From DSWT01 sp035373625 (GTDB taxonomy: Bacteria; Chloroflexota; Anaerolineae; B4-G1; SLSP01): a DNA stretch of 64,000 nucleotides. The notes under the pieces were generated by a model. That model saw nothing but the letters and a program-made list of their open reading frames with translations, was not told the origin of the DNA and made no database searches. The DNA is taken from NCBI GenBank assembly GCA_035373625.1, contig DAOSNS010000024.1:8232-72231 (forward strand), in the 5' to 3' direction. The translations under genes were made by a program, and so were the position numbers. Positions 24,244 to 32,645 of this stretch are shown in pieces; the stretch's first letter is position 1; each line of letters opens with the position of its first letter.

Positions 24244-25707
24244 TCAGCGTTCTATGGGCACAGCGGAGGCGCGGGCCTGACGGCGCGCCTCGCGTTGTTG
24301 GCGACGGGCCAGCAACCGCCGCACACGGTCATGCTGTTTGCGATCCAGCGGATAAAACCATGCCACAACCATCACCCCTATCAACAACAGAGCGCCCACC
24401 GGCCCGGTGAGGATGCGAATCCCCCAAATGGCGGCTTCGGGCTGCGTGAATTGGGTCACACCTTCGGGCGGAACCCGATAGCCTAACCAGCCAAGCACTT
24501 GCAGTGCCACAAAAATGGCAATGGCAGTGGTCAACTTGCGGATGAAGTTTTTGACGCCGTAATAGATGCCTTCGTGACGCTCCCCGGTGCGCAACTCATC
24601 CCAGTCAATCACATCGGGGAAAATGGCGTCGGGCAGCACGTGCGCCGCCGAGACGCTGATGCCGATCAACACCGACATCACCACGACCGGGGTGTACTGC
24701 TGCGGCGGCACAAAGTTCAGCGTCAGCAACAGGATCACCCACCAGCCAATGGCGATGATGTACGCCTTACGTTTACCCAGGCGATAGGCCAGCCATGTCC
24801 ACAAGGGCAGGACAATCACGGCGGTCAACAACATCGCGCCCAACACTACCGACTCGATGGGCATGCCGATCCCCGGCACGGTTGCCAGCAGGTCACCCTG
24901 CGCAATCCAGTAGACGAGGAAATACGGCAGCACCACGCCGATCAAGTCGAACGTTACCCAGTTGAGCATGTAGAGCGCGGTAGCGTAGCGGAAGGGGATG
25001 TTCTGCCAGGCGGTGCGCAGTGTGGCCTTGAACGAAACCATCTCCGGTAGATGCTCACTGCTCGCTCTTTCGCGCACGGTGAAGAAGATCAGCAGATAGG
25101 GGATGACCGCCGAGGCGCCGAAGAGTGCGGCGACGATCACATACCCTTGCTGCTGCGTGCCGCCGCCGGCCAGTATGGCATCCACGATCATCGGCGCGGC
25201 CACGGCGGTTACGATGGAAGCGATGAAATTGAAGAACATGCGGTAGCCGGCGAGGGATGTGCGCTCGTCGTAATCGCTGGTGATTTCAGGGGTGAGGGCG
25301 TGGAAAGGCACGATCACCAGCGTCTGAAAGGTATCGCTGAGCGCGTAAGCCAGCATCACGTGAATCATCAGCGCGATCTGGCTTTTCCACGGCGGCGCCC
25401 ACCACAACATCAAAAAGGCCAGGCCGTAGGGGATGGCAAAATAGAGCAGAAAAGGCCGGCGCCGTCCCCAGCGGCTGCGCACTTTGTCACTGATGGTACC
25501 GACGAGCGGATCGTTGATTGCATCCCACAGCACGCCGATAAATGCGGCAAAGGAAGCCAGACGCGGTTCAAGCCCCACCACGTCCGTCAGGAAGATGGCA
25601 TAGAAGATCTGCCGCAGCGTGTTGAAGGTTGCCATGCCCCAGTCACCGGTGCCGTAAATGATCTTGGTGAACCAGGGAAGTTTTGGTTGCGTTGCGGGAG
25701 TCTCCAT
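24244..25707 (-). CDS. GPH-family sugar:cation symporter
   Basis: A 487-residue, 12-TM major-facilitator protein of the glycoside-pentoside-hexuronide type (MelB-like). The family features are the N-terminal GTGDWGMATFNTLRQIFYAIFLTDVVGL, the conserved WDAINDPLVGTISDKVRSRWGRRRPFLL loop between helices 2 and 3 (cation-site acidic residues), and DWDELRTGERHEGIYYGVKNFIRKLTTAI near residue 370. It imports a glycoside with Na+ or H+. The window also encodes secreted galactanase and glycosidases, so a released oligosaccharide is a plausible substrate (inference). AGGACA precedes the ATG. The Arg-rich C-terminal tail is cytoplasmic. It is 34 bp downstream of the GNAT-like gene. Confidence 0.92.
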   Translation of the reverse strand: METPATQPKLPWFTKIIYGTGDWGMATFNTLRQIFYAIFLTDVVGLEPRLASFAAFIGVLWDAINDPLVGTISDKVRSRWGRRRPFLLYFAIPYGLAFLMLWWAPPWKSQIALMIHVMLAYALSDTFQTLVIVPFHALTPEITSDYDERTSLAGYRMFFNFIASIVTAVAAPMIVDAILAGGGTQQQGYVIVAALFGASAVIPYLLIFFTVRERASSEHLPEMVSFKATLRTAWQNIPFRYATALYMLNWVTFDLIGVVLPYFLVYWIAQGDLLATVPGIGMPIESVVLGAMLLTAVIVLPLWTWLAYRLGKRKAYIIAIGWWVILLLTLNFVPPQQYTPVVVMSVLIGISVSAAHVLPDAIFPDVIDWDELRTGERHEGIYYGVKNFIRKLTTAIAIFVALQVLGWLGYRVPPEGVTQFTQPEAAIWGIRILTGPVGALLLIGVMVVAWFYPLDRKQHDRVRRLLARRQQREARRQARASAVPIER

Positions 25708-25741
25708 CGTTCGTTATGTCCTATCGTTATGTTCTGTATTC

Positions 25742-26866
25742 TCAAACGGCTACGGCACGCCGATACACCCGATGCCGTTTGTACCAGCGCGCGCCGATGG
25801 CGTTCATATCGCCCAGGCTCTTGAGATTCGTTTCCATCACCTGGGCCAAATCGCAATGATCGGCGTGCGAGGCTTTTAAGGTTTTGGCAAATTCGACATA
25901 GAGCAATGTACTGCCGCCCAGGCCTTGATACTCCGGCAGCAGGCCAATGCCGTTGGCACTCATCCACCGGGTACGTTTGAACTCCGCCAGCACGCGGATC
26001 CAGCCAAAAGGCCACAGGCGTCCGCGCGTTTTCTTGAGGGCCTCGGAGATGTCCGGGAAGACGAAGGCGAATCCGGCAATGTCGTCGTCCTTCATCACGA
26101 TCTTCATCAGCTTGGGATCGGCGACCGACAGCAATTGCCTGCCGATCATCTGTACTTCGTCATCGTCCAGCGGATAATAACCCCAGACTTGGGTGAAGGC
26201 TTCGTTATTCACTTTTTGGATTTTGGGAATCCAGGCACGCAACTCGCGCTTGGTGGTGAAAGTTTTCACCCAGAAACCACGCCGTTCTTTGATCTTCTCG
26301 GCAAGCTCATAAAAGCGTGGTTCAAGGTCCTGCCCACGCTCGACATAGCCGGAAAGGTAATCAACCTCTTTCTCAAAACCCGCAGCTTCCACAAAGCGGG
26401 GATAATAGGCGTAGTTGTAAGGCATGCTCAGCGCCGCGCGGTGCTCAAAGCCTTCGATGAGAATCCCCGGCGCGTCCGTGCGCAAGAAACCTTTGGGGCC
26501 GTACAAGGTATCGAGGCCGCGTCGCGCTGCCCACCCGGCTGCCGCGTCGAGGAGCGCGCGCGCCGTCGTGACATCGTCAACCACATCGAAGTAGTAGAAA
26601 AACGCAACCTTGCGCCGGTTGTAGTCGTTGTAACGGCGGTTTTCGAGCACGGCAATGCGCCCGACAACGTCGCGGCCTTCCTCGGCAAGGAAGAAGTCGG
26701 CGTCGGAGTGCTTATAGAAAGGATAACGCCGCCGGTCGAGCGTCGCCTTGACGCCTGAAACCAGCGGCGGCATCCATTGCGGACAATCCGCGTAGAGGTC
26801 AAACGGAAATTCGACGAACCGCCGAACATCTCGGCGGTTCTCGGTGTCTAACTGGCGAATCCTCAT
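25742..26866 (-). CDS. GNAT-like acyltransferase of unknown substrate (YghO type)
   Basis: A 374-residue protein. It opens MRIRQLDTENRRDVRRFVEFPFDLYADCPQWMPPLVSGVKATLDRRRYPFYKHSDADFFLAEEGRDVVGRIAVLENRRYNDY, with the acetyl-CoA-type GNAT core in the first 110 residues. A second GNAT-like half follows at residues 210-360 (KVNNEAFTQVWGYYPLDDDEVQM; GIGLLPEYQGLGGSTLLYVEF). Proteins of this length and opening are widespread and usually annotated as hypothetical N-acetyltransferases. The double-GNAT arrangement is my reading. The substrate is unknown. It sits 7 bp after the AIM24-family gene and 34 bp before the sugar symporter gene on the minus strand. Confidence 0.7.
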   Translation of the reverse strand: MRIRQLDTENRRDVRRFVEFPFDLYADCPQWMPPLVSGVKATLDRRRYPFYKHSDADFFLAEEGRDVVGRIAVLENRRYNDYNRRKVAFFYYFDVVDDVTTARALLDAAAGWAARRGLDTLYGPKGFLRTDAPGILIEGFEHRAALSMPYNYAYYPRFVEAAGFEKEVDYLSGYVERGQDLEPRFYELAEKIKERRGFWVKTFTTKRELRAWIPKIQKVNNEAFTQVWGYYPLDDDEVQMIGRQLLSVADPKLMKIVMKDDDIAGFAFVFPDISEALKKTRGRLWPFGWIRVLAEFKRTRWMSANGIGLLPEYQGLGGSTLLYVEFAKTLKASHADHCDLAQVMETNLKSLGDMNAIGARWYKRHRVYRRAVAV

Positions 26867-26873
26867 AGGAAAA

Positions 26874-27557
26874 TCAGGAGCTTTTGGTGGGCATGTACTT
26901 TGCCAGCTTGGCTGCCAGGTTCGAGAGCGGCAGGCTCTGCAACCAGATCTTGCCGGGACCGGTCAGCGTCGCCAGGAACAGGCCTTCACCGCCGAACAAC
27001 ATGTTCGTCAATCCCTTGACCATGGTGATGTCATATTTGACGCTCGGCTCAAAGAGCGCGATGTGACCGGGATCAACCTTCATGGTTTCACCGGGGAGCA
27101 AGGTATACTCGCGCACTTCGCCGGGGATTTCCAAAAAGGCGGTGCCGGGACCGGTGATCTCCTGCAAGATAAACCCCTCGCCGCCGAAGAACCCCGTGCC
27201 GAGCCGCTTGCGGAAGTGCATTTTCATCTCGACGGAGCTTTCGGCACACATAAAAGCGTCTTTCTCACAGATCAAACTTTGGCCGGCCTCCAGCTTGAAG
27301 GCGAGAACGTGTCCGGGTGCTTCCGGGGTGAAGACGATCAATGCTTCGGGATCGCGGCTGGTGTAAGTCGTCATAAAGAGCGATTCCCTGGCCAATGCGC
27401 GCCCCAGGCCCTTCATCAGCCCGCCTTTGGTGTTGGTCGTCATCTCGATGTTGCCCTTCATCCAGGCCATCCCGCCGGACTCGGTGTACATAGATTCCCC
27501 GTTGCTCAGGTAGACTTCCAACGTCGGGAGTACTGCTCCATGGATCTCGTAACGCAT
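26874..27557 (-). CDS. AIM24/TIGR00266-family beta-rich protein
   Basis: A 227-residue protein made of short Gly-rich beta strands. The family-typical repeats are EGFILQEITGPGTAFLEIPGEVREYTLLPGETMKVDPGHIALFEPSVKYDI and GGEGLFLATLTGPGKIWLQSLP near the C-terminus. Bacterial members are widespread and functionally obscure; the yeast relative Aim24 is mitochondrial. No signal peptide or membrane segment is visible. GAGGAGG lies 7 bases before the ATG, and a good promoter lies upstream at 27602-27629. The downstream GNAT-like gene follows by 7 bp, so the two are probably co-transcribed. I cannot assign a reaction. Confidence 0.85.
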   Translation of the reverse strand: MRYEIHGAVLPTLEVYLSNGESMYTESGGMAWMKGNIEMTTNTKGGLMKGLGRALARESLFMTTYTSRDPEALIVFTPEAPGHVLAFKLEAGQSLICEKDAFMCAESSVEMKMHFRKRLGTGFFGGEGFILQEITGPGTAFLEIPGEVREYTLLPGETMKVDPGHIALFEPSVKYDITMVKGLTNMLFGGEGLFLATLTGPGKIWLQSLPLSNLAAKLAKYMPTKSS

Positions 27558-27601
27558 GGCATCACCTCCTCAGGTGTGTGGTTAAAGAAATAAGTATCTT
27601 C

Positions 27602-27629
27602 ATTATAGCATAATGCAGGATGATGACAA
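27602..27629 (-). promoter_or_regulatory. Promoter of the AIM24-family operon
   Basis: TTGTCA, a 16-bp spacer and a perfect TATAAT on the minus strand, with an expected start near 27595, about 38 bases upstream of the ATG. Confidence 0.75.
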
Positions 27630-27642
27630 TAGGGTGTTGGGA

Positions 27643-27676
27643 CGTTTGAACGTTCTGGCGCTGGAACGTTCAAACG
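27643..27676. terminator. Hairpin after homocysteine methyltransferase gene
   Basis: CGTTTGAACGTTC pairs perfectly with GAACGTTCAAACG around an 8-base loop, directly after the stop at 27678 on the minus strand. There is no T-tract. It is a 13-bp stem of the word-palindrome type seen elsewhere in this window. Confidence 0.5.
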
Positions 27677-27677
27677 C

Positions 27678-28556
27678 TTAACAAGGCTTGAGGACTGCGG
27701 CCACGGCCCGGATGTGTTCCGGCGTACTGCCGCAGCAGCCGCCGAAGATTTTGACGCCGGCTTCGTTCACAAACCGCTGCGCGTACTCGGCCATAATCTC
27801 CGGCGTCACATCGTAGACTAAGTCACCGCCTTCGGCATGCGGCAAACCGGCGTTCGGTTTGGCCATCAAGACGGCTTCGGGGACGGTAGCGCGCATTTTA
27901 AGAACCGCCTCCAGCGTCTCGGTCAGCGTGCGCCCGCAATTGGCGCCTATGACGGCTACGCCCAGCCCCCACAAAGTCTGCGCAGCTCTCTCCGGCTTGA
28001 CGCCCATCATCGTGCGCCCTTTGGTGTCGAAGCTCATCGTCGCCAGGATGGGCAGATCGGTGACCTGCCGCACCCCTTCAATGGCAGCGGTCATTTCGTT
28101 CAAGTCGCTCATCGTTTCGATGAGGATGGCATCCACGCCGCCTTCGACCAGGGCGGCGGCCTGCGCTGCGAATCCGGCGACGGCTTCGGAGCGGGCGAGC
28201 GGGCCAAGCGGTTCGAGCATCTGTCCGGTGGGGCCAATGTCACCGATCACCAGCGTCTGCTCGCCGGCGACCTCGCGGGCCAGTCGCGCTGCCGCAAGAT
28301 TGACAGCATGCACCTGCTCGCGCAAGCCATCGCGTTCCAGACGCACGGGTGTGCCCCCGAAGGTGTTGGTGAGGATCATATCTGCGCCGGCATCAATGTA
28401 GGCTTTGTAGAGCGCGCGGACGGCAGCGGCATTTTCGAGATTCCAGCGTTCCGGTGCGGCACCGGGCTTCAGCCCGGCCTTTTGCAACATCGTCCCGGTG
28501 GCTCCGTCCGCAACCAGAACAGGCTTTTGATTTAGCAATGTGGTGAATTTGGACAT
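27678..28556 (-). CDS. Homocysteine S-methyltransferase family protein
   Basis: A 292-residue zinc-dependent TIM-barrel methyltransferase equal to the N-terminal module of MetH/BHMT. Features are VADGATGTMLQKAGL near the start, ILTNTFGGTPVRL, the first zinc Cys in IGANCGRTLTETL (about residue 205) and the paired zinc cysteines GGCCGSTPEHI near the C-terminus. It transfers a methyl group to homocysteine to give methionine; the donor could be S-methylmethionine, betaine or, with a separate cobalamin module, methyl-B12. No folate- or B12-binding domains follow in the window, so it is either a stand-alone enzyme or a split MetH. CGGAGGT precedes the ATG. Confidence 0.88.
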   Translation of the reverse strand: MSKFTTLLNQKPVLVADGATGTMLQKAGLKPGAAPERWNLENAAAVRALYKAYIDAGADMILTNTFGGTPVRLERDGLREQVHAVNLAAARLAREVAGEQTLVIGDIGPTGQMLEPLGPLARSEAVAGFAAQAAALVEGGVDAILIETMSDLNEMTAAIEGVRQVTDLPILATMSFDTKGRTMMGVKPERAAQTLWGLGVAVIGANCGRTLTETLEAVLKMRATVPEAVLMAKPNAGLPHAEGGDLVYDVTPEIMAEYAQRFVNEAGVKIFGGCCGSTPEHIRAVAAVLKPC

Positions 28557-28707
28557 AGTGACCTCCGATCAGCGAATTAGGAATTGGGGAATAGGGAATG
28601 GTGAACCTGGCAATGCCTGGTCCTTACCCCCTGAACCTCACATAACCAACCCTCAACCCACAATCCTATAATACCACGGAAACAAGATTTGCCACGCTAT
28701 GTAGAGA

Positions 28708-30312
28708 TCAGCGGACGGTAATCGCGTCAACGCTGACGGTTCCGTCGAGCGCGGTGAGGGTGAGCGTTTCACGCCGGGGACGCAGATGACGCGAGAGGAC
28801 AACCGGTGCGCCACGCAGGTTCAAATCACGGCTGTTGCCGGCGGCGTCGGTGACGCGCAGCGTGCCTTCCTCAGGGCCCGGCATGAGCGTGAGCACACGG
28901 CCTTCCCAGGTGAAGGTGATGGTTGCGCCGGGCGTCGCCGTGGCGCGATACCCGCCGAGCACGGCGGTGGGATCGGTCACATCATCCCACGTGCCTGCGT
29001 AGGTCAGTTGCCAGCTTCTTTCTTGATGGTATCCCGCGTAGAGTGTCGGCTCCAGAGTGTTGAGGTAGGCGGACAGGCTGTCGTAGATGGGCAGCGGCGT
29101 GAAATCCGGCTCGACCATGCGGAAGTAGTACATCGGCTGATCGCGCTCTGCATCAGAAGCGCGCTTGAAGAACCACACCGTCGTCACGCCAACCCAGGGC
29201 CACTCACGTTGAATGCGTTCGTAGGCCAGCGGCGCATAACGCGCCTGCTGTTCCGGTGTCACCCGCCCATAACGCGCTTCGATGCCCTCCGGCGCGGCGT
29301 TGCTGTTCATCTCGCTGATCCAGATGGGCTTGTGTGCATCGCCGTTGGCCACCATCACATCGCGCACCCACAGCGGACGCGAGAAATTGACCTGATTCTG
29401 CGTGGGGCGCAACCGGTGATCGGTGGGGCCAGACCAGAGCATATAGTCGTTGACGGCCATCACGTCAAAGCACGCGCCCGCGCCCGCATCGTACATCCGC
29501 TGCAAGAAGATCACGTCCATCAGGTTGTTGCCGGCATACGCCGGATTCCACGTGCCGAGTTCGGCGGTGGGCGCCATCGCACCGCTGATAACGACGGCCT
29601 GCGGATCGGCGGCCTTGACGCGCGCATAAGCCAGGCACAACAACGCCGTGTACGCTTCGGGGTCCACCGGCTGATTGCCCCATTCCGGGTAGATGTTCGG
29701 CTCGTTCCAAATCTGGTAGAAGCGGATGCGTCCGGCGTAGCGGGAGACTACGGCACCGACGTAATCGCCGTAATCCGCGAAGTCATCCGGCGGACCAAAC
29801 GCGCCGCGCGCGACACCATCGTGGCGGCTCCATTCGGGCGGCGCTTCCAGCCGGGCGATGATCTCTAAACCGTACTGCTCCGCCAGGGTCACGATGTTGT
29901 CGTACTTGTCCCAGGCCGAGCGATATGGCTCGTGGCGGCGGTCTTCAAAGTCGCCTTTGCCGTGGATTTCGATGTCGTACCAGGGAAACGATTGACGGAT
30001 CCAGTGAAACCCGGCATCGGCAATCATCTGCAGGGAACGCGCACGCTTTTCCGGCTCGACTTCTTGTTCCAAAAAGGTATTCACACCAAAGGGGGGCAGA
30101 TCGGTGTAAGCCACAGCCACATCATCCGCCGTCTGCGGCAGAGGGCGAGTCCAGCGGAAGGCCCATTGCACCAGGCCACGCAATTGAGGAATCAGCCGTT
30201 CCTCACCGGTTATGGCAAACAGGCGCGCCCGTGGATCGGGCAACAACCACGCAGCACTGAAAAACGTCACAAGGGCAAGGAAGATGAGGACAGGCCAGAA
30301 TCGCCGGATCAT
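28708..30312 (-). CDS. Secreted or anchored clan GH-A glycoside hydrolase
   Basis: A 534-residue protein with a membrane-spanning N-terminus (FWPVLIFLALVTFFSAAWLLP), a TIM-barrel body and a C-terminal beta-sandwich of about 110 residues (residues 425-534). The barrel begins FGVNTFLEQEVEPEKRARSLQMIADAGFHWIRQSFPWYDIEIHG. The acid/base Glu lies in QIWNEPNIYPEWG and the nucleophile Glu in PIWISEMNSN, the clan GH-A arrangement seen in GH5/GH39-type enzymes. I chose the ATG at 30312; the longer frame overlaps the upstream gene. It follows the Cys-rich gene by 7 bp. Family number and substrate are not certain; a beta-xylosidase- or glucanase-like activity is possible. Confidence 0.75.
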   Translation of the reverse strand: MIRRFWPVLIFLALVTFFSAAWLLPDPRARLFAITGEERLIPQLRGLVQWAFRWTRPLPQTADDVAVAYTDLPPFGVNTFLEQEVEPEKRARSLQMIADAGFHWIRQSFPWYDIEIHGKGDFEDRRHEPYRSAWDKYDNIVTLAEQYGLEIIARLEAPPEWSRHDGVARGAFGPPDDFADYGDYVGAVVSRYAGRIRFYQIWNEPNIYPEWGNQPVDPEAYTALLCLAYARVKAADPQAVVISGAMAPTAELGTWNPAYAGNNLMDVIFLQRMYDAGAGACFDVMAVNDYMLWSGPTDHRLRPTQNQVNFSRPLWVRDVMVANGDAHKPIWISEMNSNAAPEGIEARYGRVTPEQQARYAPLAYERIQREWPWVGVTTVWFFKRASDAERDQPMYYFRMVEPDFTPLPIYDSLSAYLNTLEPTLYAGYHQERSWQLTYAGTWDDVTDPTAVLGGYRATATPGATITFTWEGRVLTLMPGPEEGTLRVTDAAGNSRDLNLRGAPVVLSRHLRPRRETLTLTALDGTVSVDAITVR

Positions 30313-30319
30313 ACCGACA

Positions 30320-30694
30320 TCAGCGGCTCGTTGCCTGGAGGGAACGCTCTTCAAGCAACACGGCAACGGCTAACGGCTGTTCTTTGCTGAGGTAGGCTTG
30401 AACGTCCTGAAGGGATTTCTCGTAAAGCTCAAGCAGCGCATCATCGTCCCCCTTGAAGCCGCCGATGGTACGGCGAGCGCACGTACAGCAACCCAGTGAG
30501 GCGCGATAACTGTCAAGGTCACAGGTCAAACAGCTCCCCAGCTTGATCATCATCAACCCAAAGGCCAACACTTCTTCGTGATTGTGGGGCAAAAAAGCCA
30601 CCCGCTCGATCAAGTGTTGCCATTTTGGGCCGCGCAGGTCCCGCAGTTGTTGGATACAACGAGGGGGGAAAAGAATCTCACTATCTGGATACAT
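30320..30694 (-). CDS. Cys-rich conserved-looking small protein
   Basis: A 124-residue protein I do not recognise. It begins MYPDSEILFPPRCIQQLRDLRGPKWQHLIERV, has HNHEEVLAFGLMMIKLGSCLTCDLDSYRASLGCCTCARRTI in the middle and an acidic helical end (FKGDDDALLELYEKSLQDV). The cysteines form CxxC and CCxC pairs that could bind zinc or an Fe-S cluster. No signal peptide is visible. It lies directly upstream (7 bp) of the glycoside hydrolase gene, in operon-like arrangement. The LLMMIKLGSC region resembles small metal-binding proteins found in Chloroflexota genomes, but that is only an impression. Confidence 0.6.
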   Translation of the reverse strand: MYPDSEILFPPRCIQQLRDLRGPKWQHLIERVAFLPHNHEEVLAFGLMMIKLGSCLTCDLDSYRASLGCCTCARRTIGGFKGDDDALLELYEKSLQDVQAYLSKEQPLAVAVLLEERSLQATSR

Positions 30695-30867
30695 TTTGCC
30701 CTATGATTGCCTCTCTCAAAACAAAGATGTGTTCCGAGAAAATGCCTGATATGCGAAGCTCTCTTTGTTTGGGAGAGCCTGTAAAACAAAGTCTATCATA
30801 ACACAAGACGGACACTTTTTCAAGGGTTTTTCCGAGATTTTTTAAGGAATTTCGAGGAAAATCCGGC

Positions 30868-30895
30868 TTTACAAAACATCCGAAAACGGTATACT
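30868..30895 (+). promoter_or_regulatory. Promoter of the TGS-kinase gene
   Basis: TTTACA, a 16-bp spacer and TATACT on the plus strand. The expected start near 30902 leaves a leader of about 19 bases that contains the ribosome-binding site. The intergenic stretch 30695-30867 also holds a small stem (GCTCTC...GAGAGC near 30760) and no gene. Confidence 0.65.
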
Positions 30896-30920
30896 CACGA
30901 AGTTGAAGGGGAGAATGACG

Positions 30921-32633
30921 ATGACCGAATCAAACGTAAGAATAGCACAGCCCCGGGATACGGTGCAGGTGACGTTGCCGGGCGATTTGACCCTCGAAGG
31001 TCCCCTGGGAACAACCGTTGAGACATTTCTGCGGGCGGCGTTTCCGGATCCGCCTGTGCCCTACATCGTGGCGCTGGTAGATGGGAAGTTGCGTGAACTG
31101 ACCTACGCCGTCAAGCGGGACTGCAAAGTCGAGCCGCTTGATCTATCGCAATCCGACGGCGTGCGGGTGTATCGGCGTTCGCTGTCTTTCCTGATGGTGG
31201 CGGCAGCGCACAAGCTCTTTCCGGGCGTCGAGATCTTTGTGGATCACTCGTTGCCTTTCGGGGGCTATTTCTGTGAGGTCCGCAACCGCACGCCGTTCAC
31301 CGACGCTGAATTACAGGCGCTTGCCGATGAAATGTGGCGCATGGTGGAAGCCGACCTGCCGATCGTCCGCATGAACCTTCCGCTGGAAGAAGCGCTGGCG
31401 ATTTTCGAGAAACGCGGTGAGGCCGACAAGGTCTTGCTCTTCCAGGGGCGGGAACGCAGCAAGAAAGCCTACCTTCAGATATACGCGCTGGAAGACTATC
31501 AAGACTATTTCCACGGCTATATGGTGCCCTCGACGGGCTATCTGAAATACTTTCAGCTGCTGTGTTGGGAAGATGGCTTCATCCTGCAATTCCCGCGCCG
31601 CCACGACCCGACACACTTGCAACCCATCCAGCAGAACCCGCAGTTGCTTTCCGTTTTCCGCGAGTACGGGCAATGGCTGCGCCTGCTCGGCACCGAAAGC
31701 GTCGGCGAATTGAACGAGGTCGTCGCCCGTGGCGAATTGAACAAGACGATCCTGGTCTCCGAGGCACTCCACGAACACCGCATCTCCGACATCGCCGATC
31801 AGATTTGGGAACGGCACGAAGATGTGCGGGTCGTGCTCATCGCCGGGCCCTCTTCTTCCGGCAAGACGACCTTCTCCAAACGACTGGGCGTGCAATTGCT
31901 GGCGCATGGTATCCGCCCCCTGGCGCTCGAATTGGATAATTATTTCCACAACCGTGAAGATACCCCGCGTGACGAGAACGGTGAATATGATTTCGAGGCC
32001 ATCGAGGCGTTGGACATTGCCTTCTTCAACACGCAGCTTCAGTCGCTCCTGCAGGGCGACGAAGTGCAGCTCCCCCGGTTCAATTTCTTCACCGGCAAGC
32101 GCGAAGCCGGGGCCAAGGCGCGCCTGCGCCCCGGTCAGATTGTAATTGTCGAGGGGATTCACGGCCTCAACCCCGATCTCATCTACGCTTTACCGAACAC
32201 GGCGATCTTCCGCATCTACGTTTCCGCGCTCACACAACTTAATCTGGACCGCCATAACCGCGTGCCGACAACCGATACGCGCTTGATCCGGCGCATCACG
32301 CGCGACGCGCGCACGCGCGGCTACAATGCCACGGAGACCATCGTCCGCTGGGAAAGCGTCCGTCGTGGTGAAAAACGCCACATCTTCCCCTATCAGGAAA
32401 ACGCCGATGTGATGTTCAACTCGGCTCTGGTCTATGAATTGTCCGTACTCAAACCGCTGGCCGAGCCACTCCTGCTGCAGGTGGATTCCGATTCGCGGCA
32501 GTGGGTGGAAGCCAAACGGCTGCTCACCTTTCTCCAATGGTTCCTGCCCGCAAACCCCGACCAGGTACCGGAGAACTCAATCCTGCGTGAGTTTATCGGC
32601 GGCTCATCGCTGGAAGAATTTCACTGGGACTGA
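30921..32633 (+). CDS. TGS-domain nucleoside (uridine-type) kinase
   Basis: A 570-residue protein. Residues about 10-75 form a TGS domain (VTLPGDLTLEGPLGTTVETFL). Residues 75-200 resemble the threonyl-tRNA synthetase second additional domain (HKLFPGVEIFVDHSLPFGGYFCEV). From about 300 a phosphoribulokinase/uridine kinase domain follows: Walker A AGPSSSGKTTFSKRL, ELDNYFHNREDTPRDENGEYDFEAIEALD and VEGIHGLNPDL. Such fusions are usually called nucleoside kinases; related Thermotogales proteins phosphorylate uridine or other nucleosides. The ATG at 30921 is 7 bases after GGGGAG, better than the ATG at 30915 or TTG at 30903. It is coupled to the next gene (12 bp gap). Confidence 0.85.
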   Translation: MTESNVRIAQPRDTVQVTLPGDLTLEGPLGTTVETFLRAAFPDPPVPYIVALVDGKLRELTYAVKRDCKVEPLDLSQSDGVRVYRRSLSFLMVAAAHKLFPGVEIFVDHSLPFGGYFCEVRNRTPFTDAELQALADEMWRMVEADLPIVRMNLPLEEALAIFEKRGEADKVLLFQGRERSKKAYLQIYALEDYQDYFHGYMVPSTGYLKYFQLLCWEDGFILQFPRRHDPTHLQPIQQNPQLLSVFREYGQWLRLLGTESVGELNEVVARGELNKTILVSEALHEHRISDIADQIWERHEDVRVVLIAGPSSSGKTTFSKRLGVQLLAHGIRPLALELDNYFHNREDTPRDENGEYDFEAIEALDIAFFNTQLQSLLQGDEVQLPRFNFFTGKREAGAKARLRPGQIVIVEGIHGLNPDLIYALPNTAIFRIYVSALTQLNLDRHNRVPTTDTRLIRRITRDARTRGYNATETIVRWESVRRGEKRHIFPYQENADVMFNSALVYELSVLKPLAEPLLLQVDSDSRQWVEAKRLLTFLQWFLPANPDQVPENSILREFIGGSSLEEFHWD

Positions 32634-32645
32634 GTTTTGACGTCT

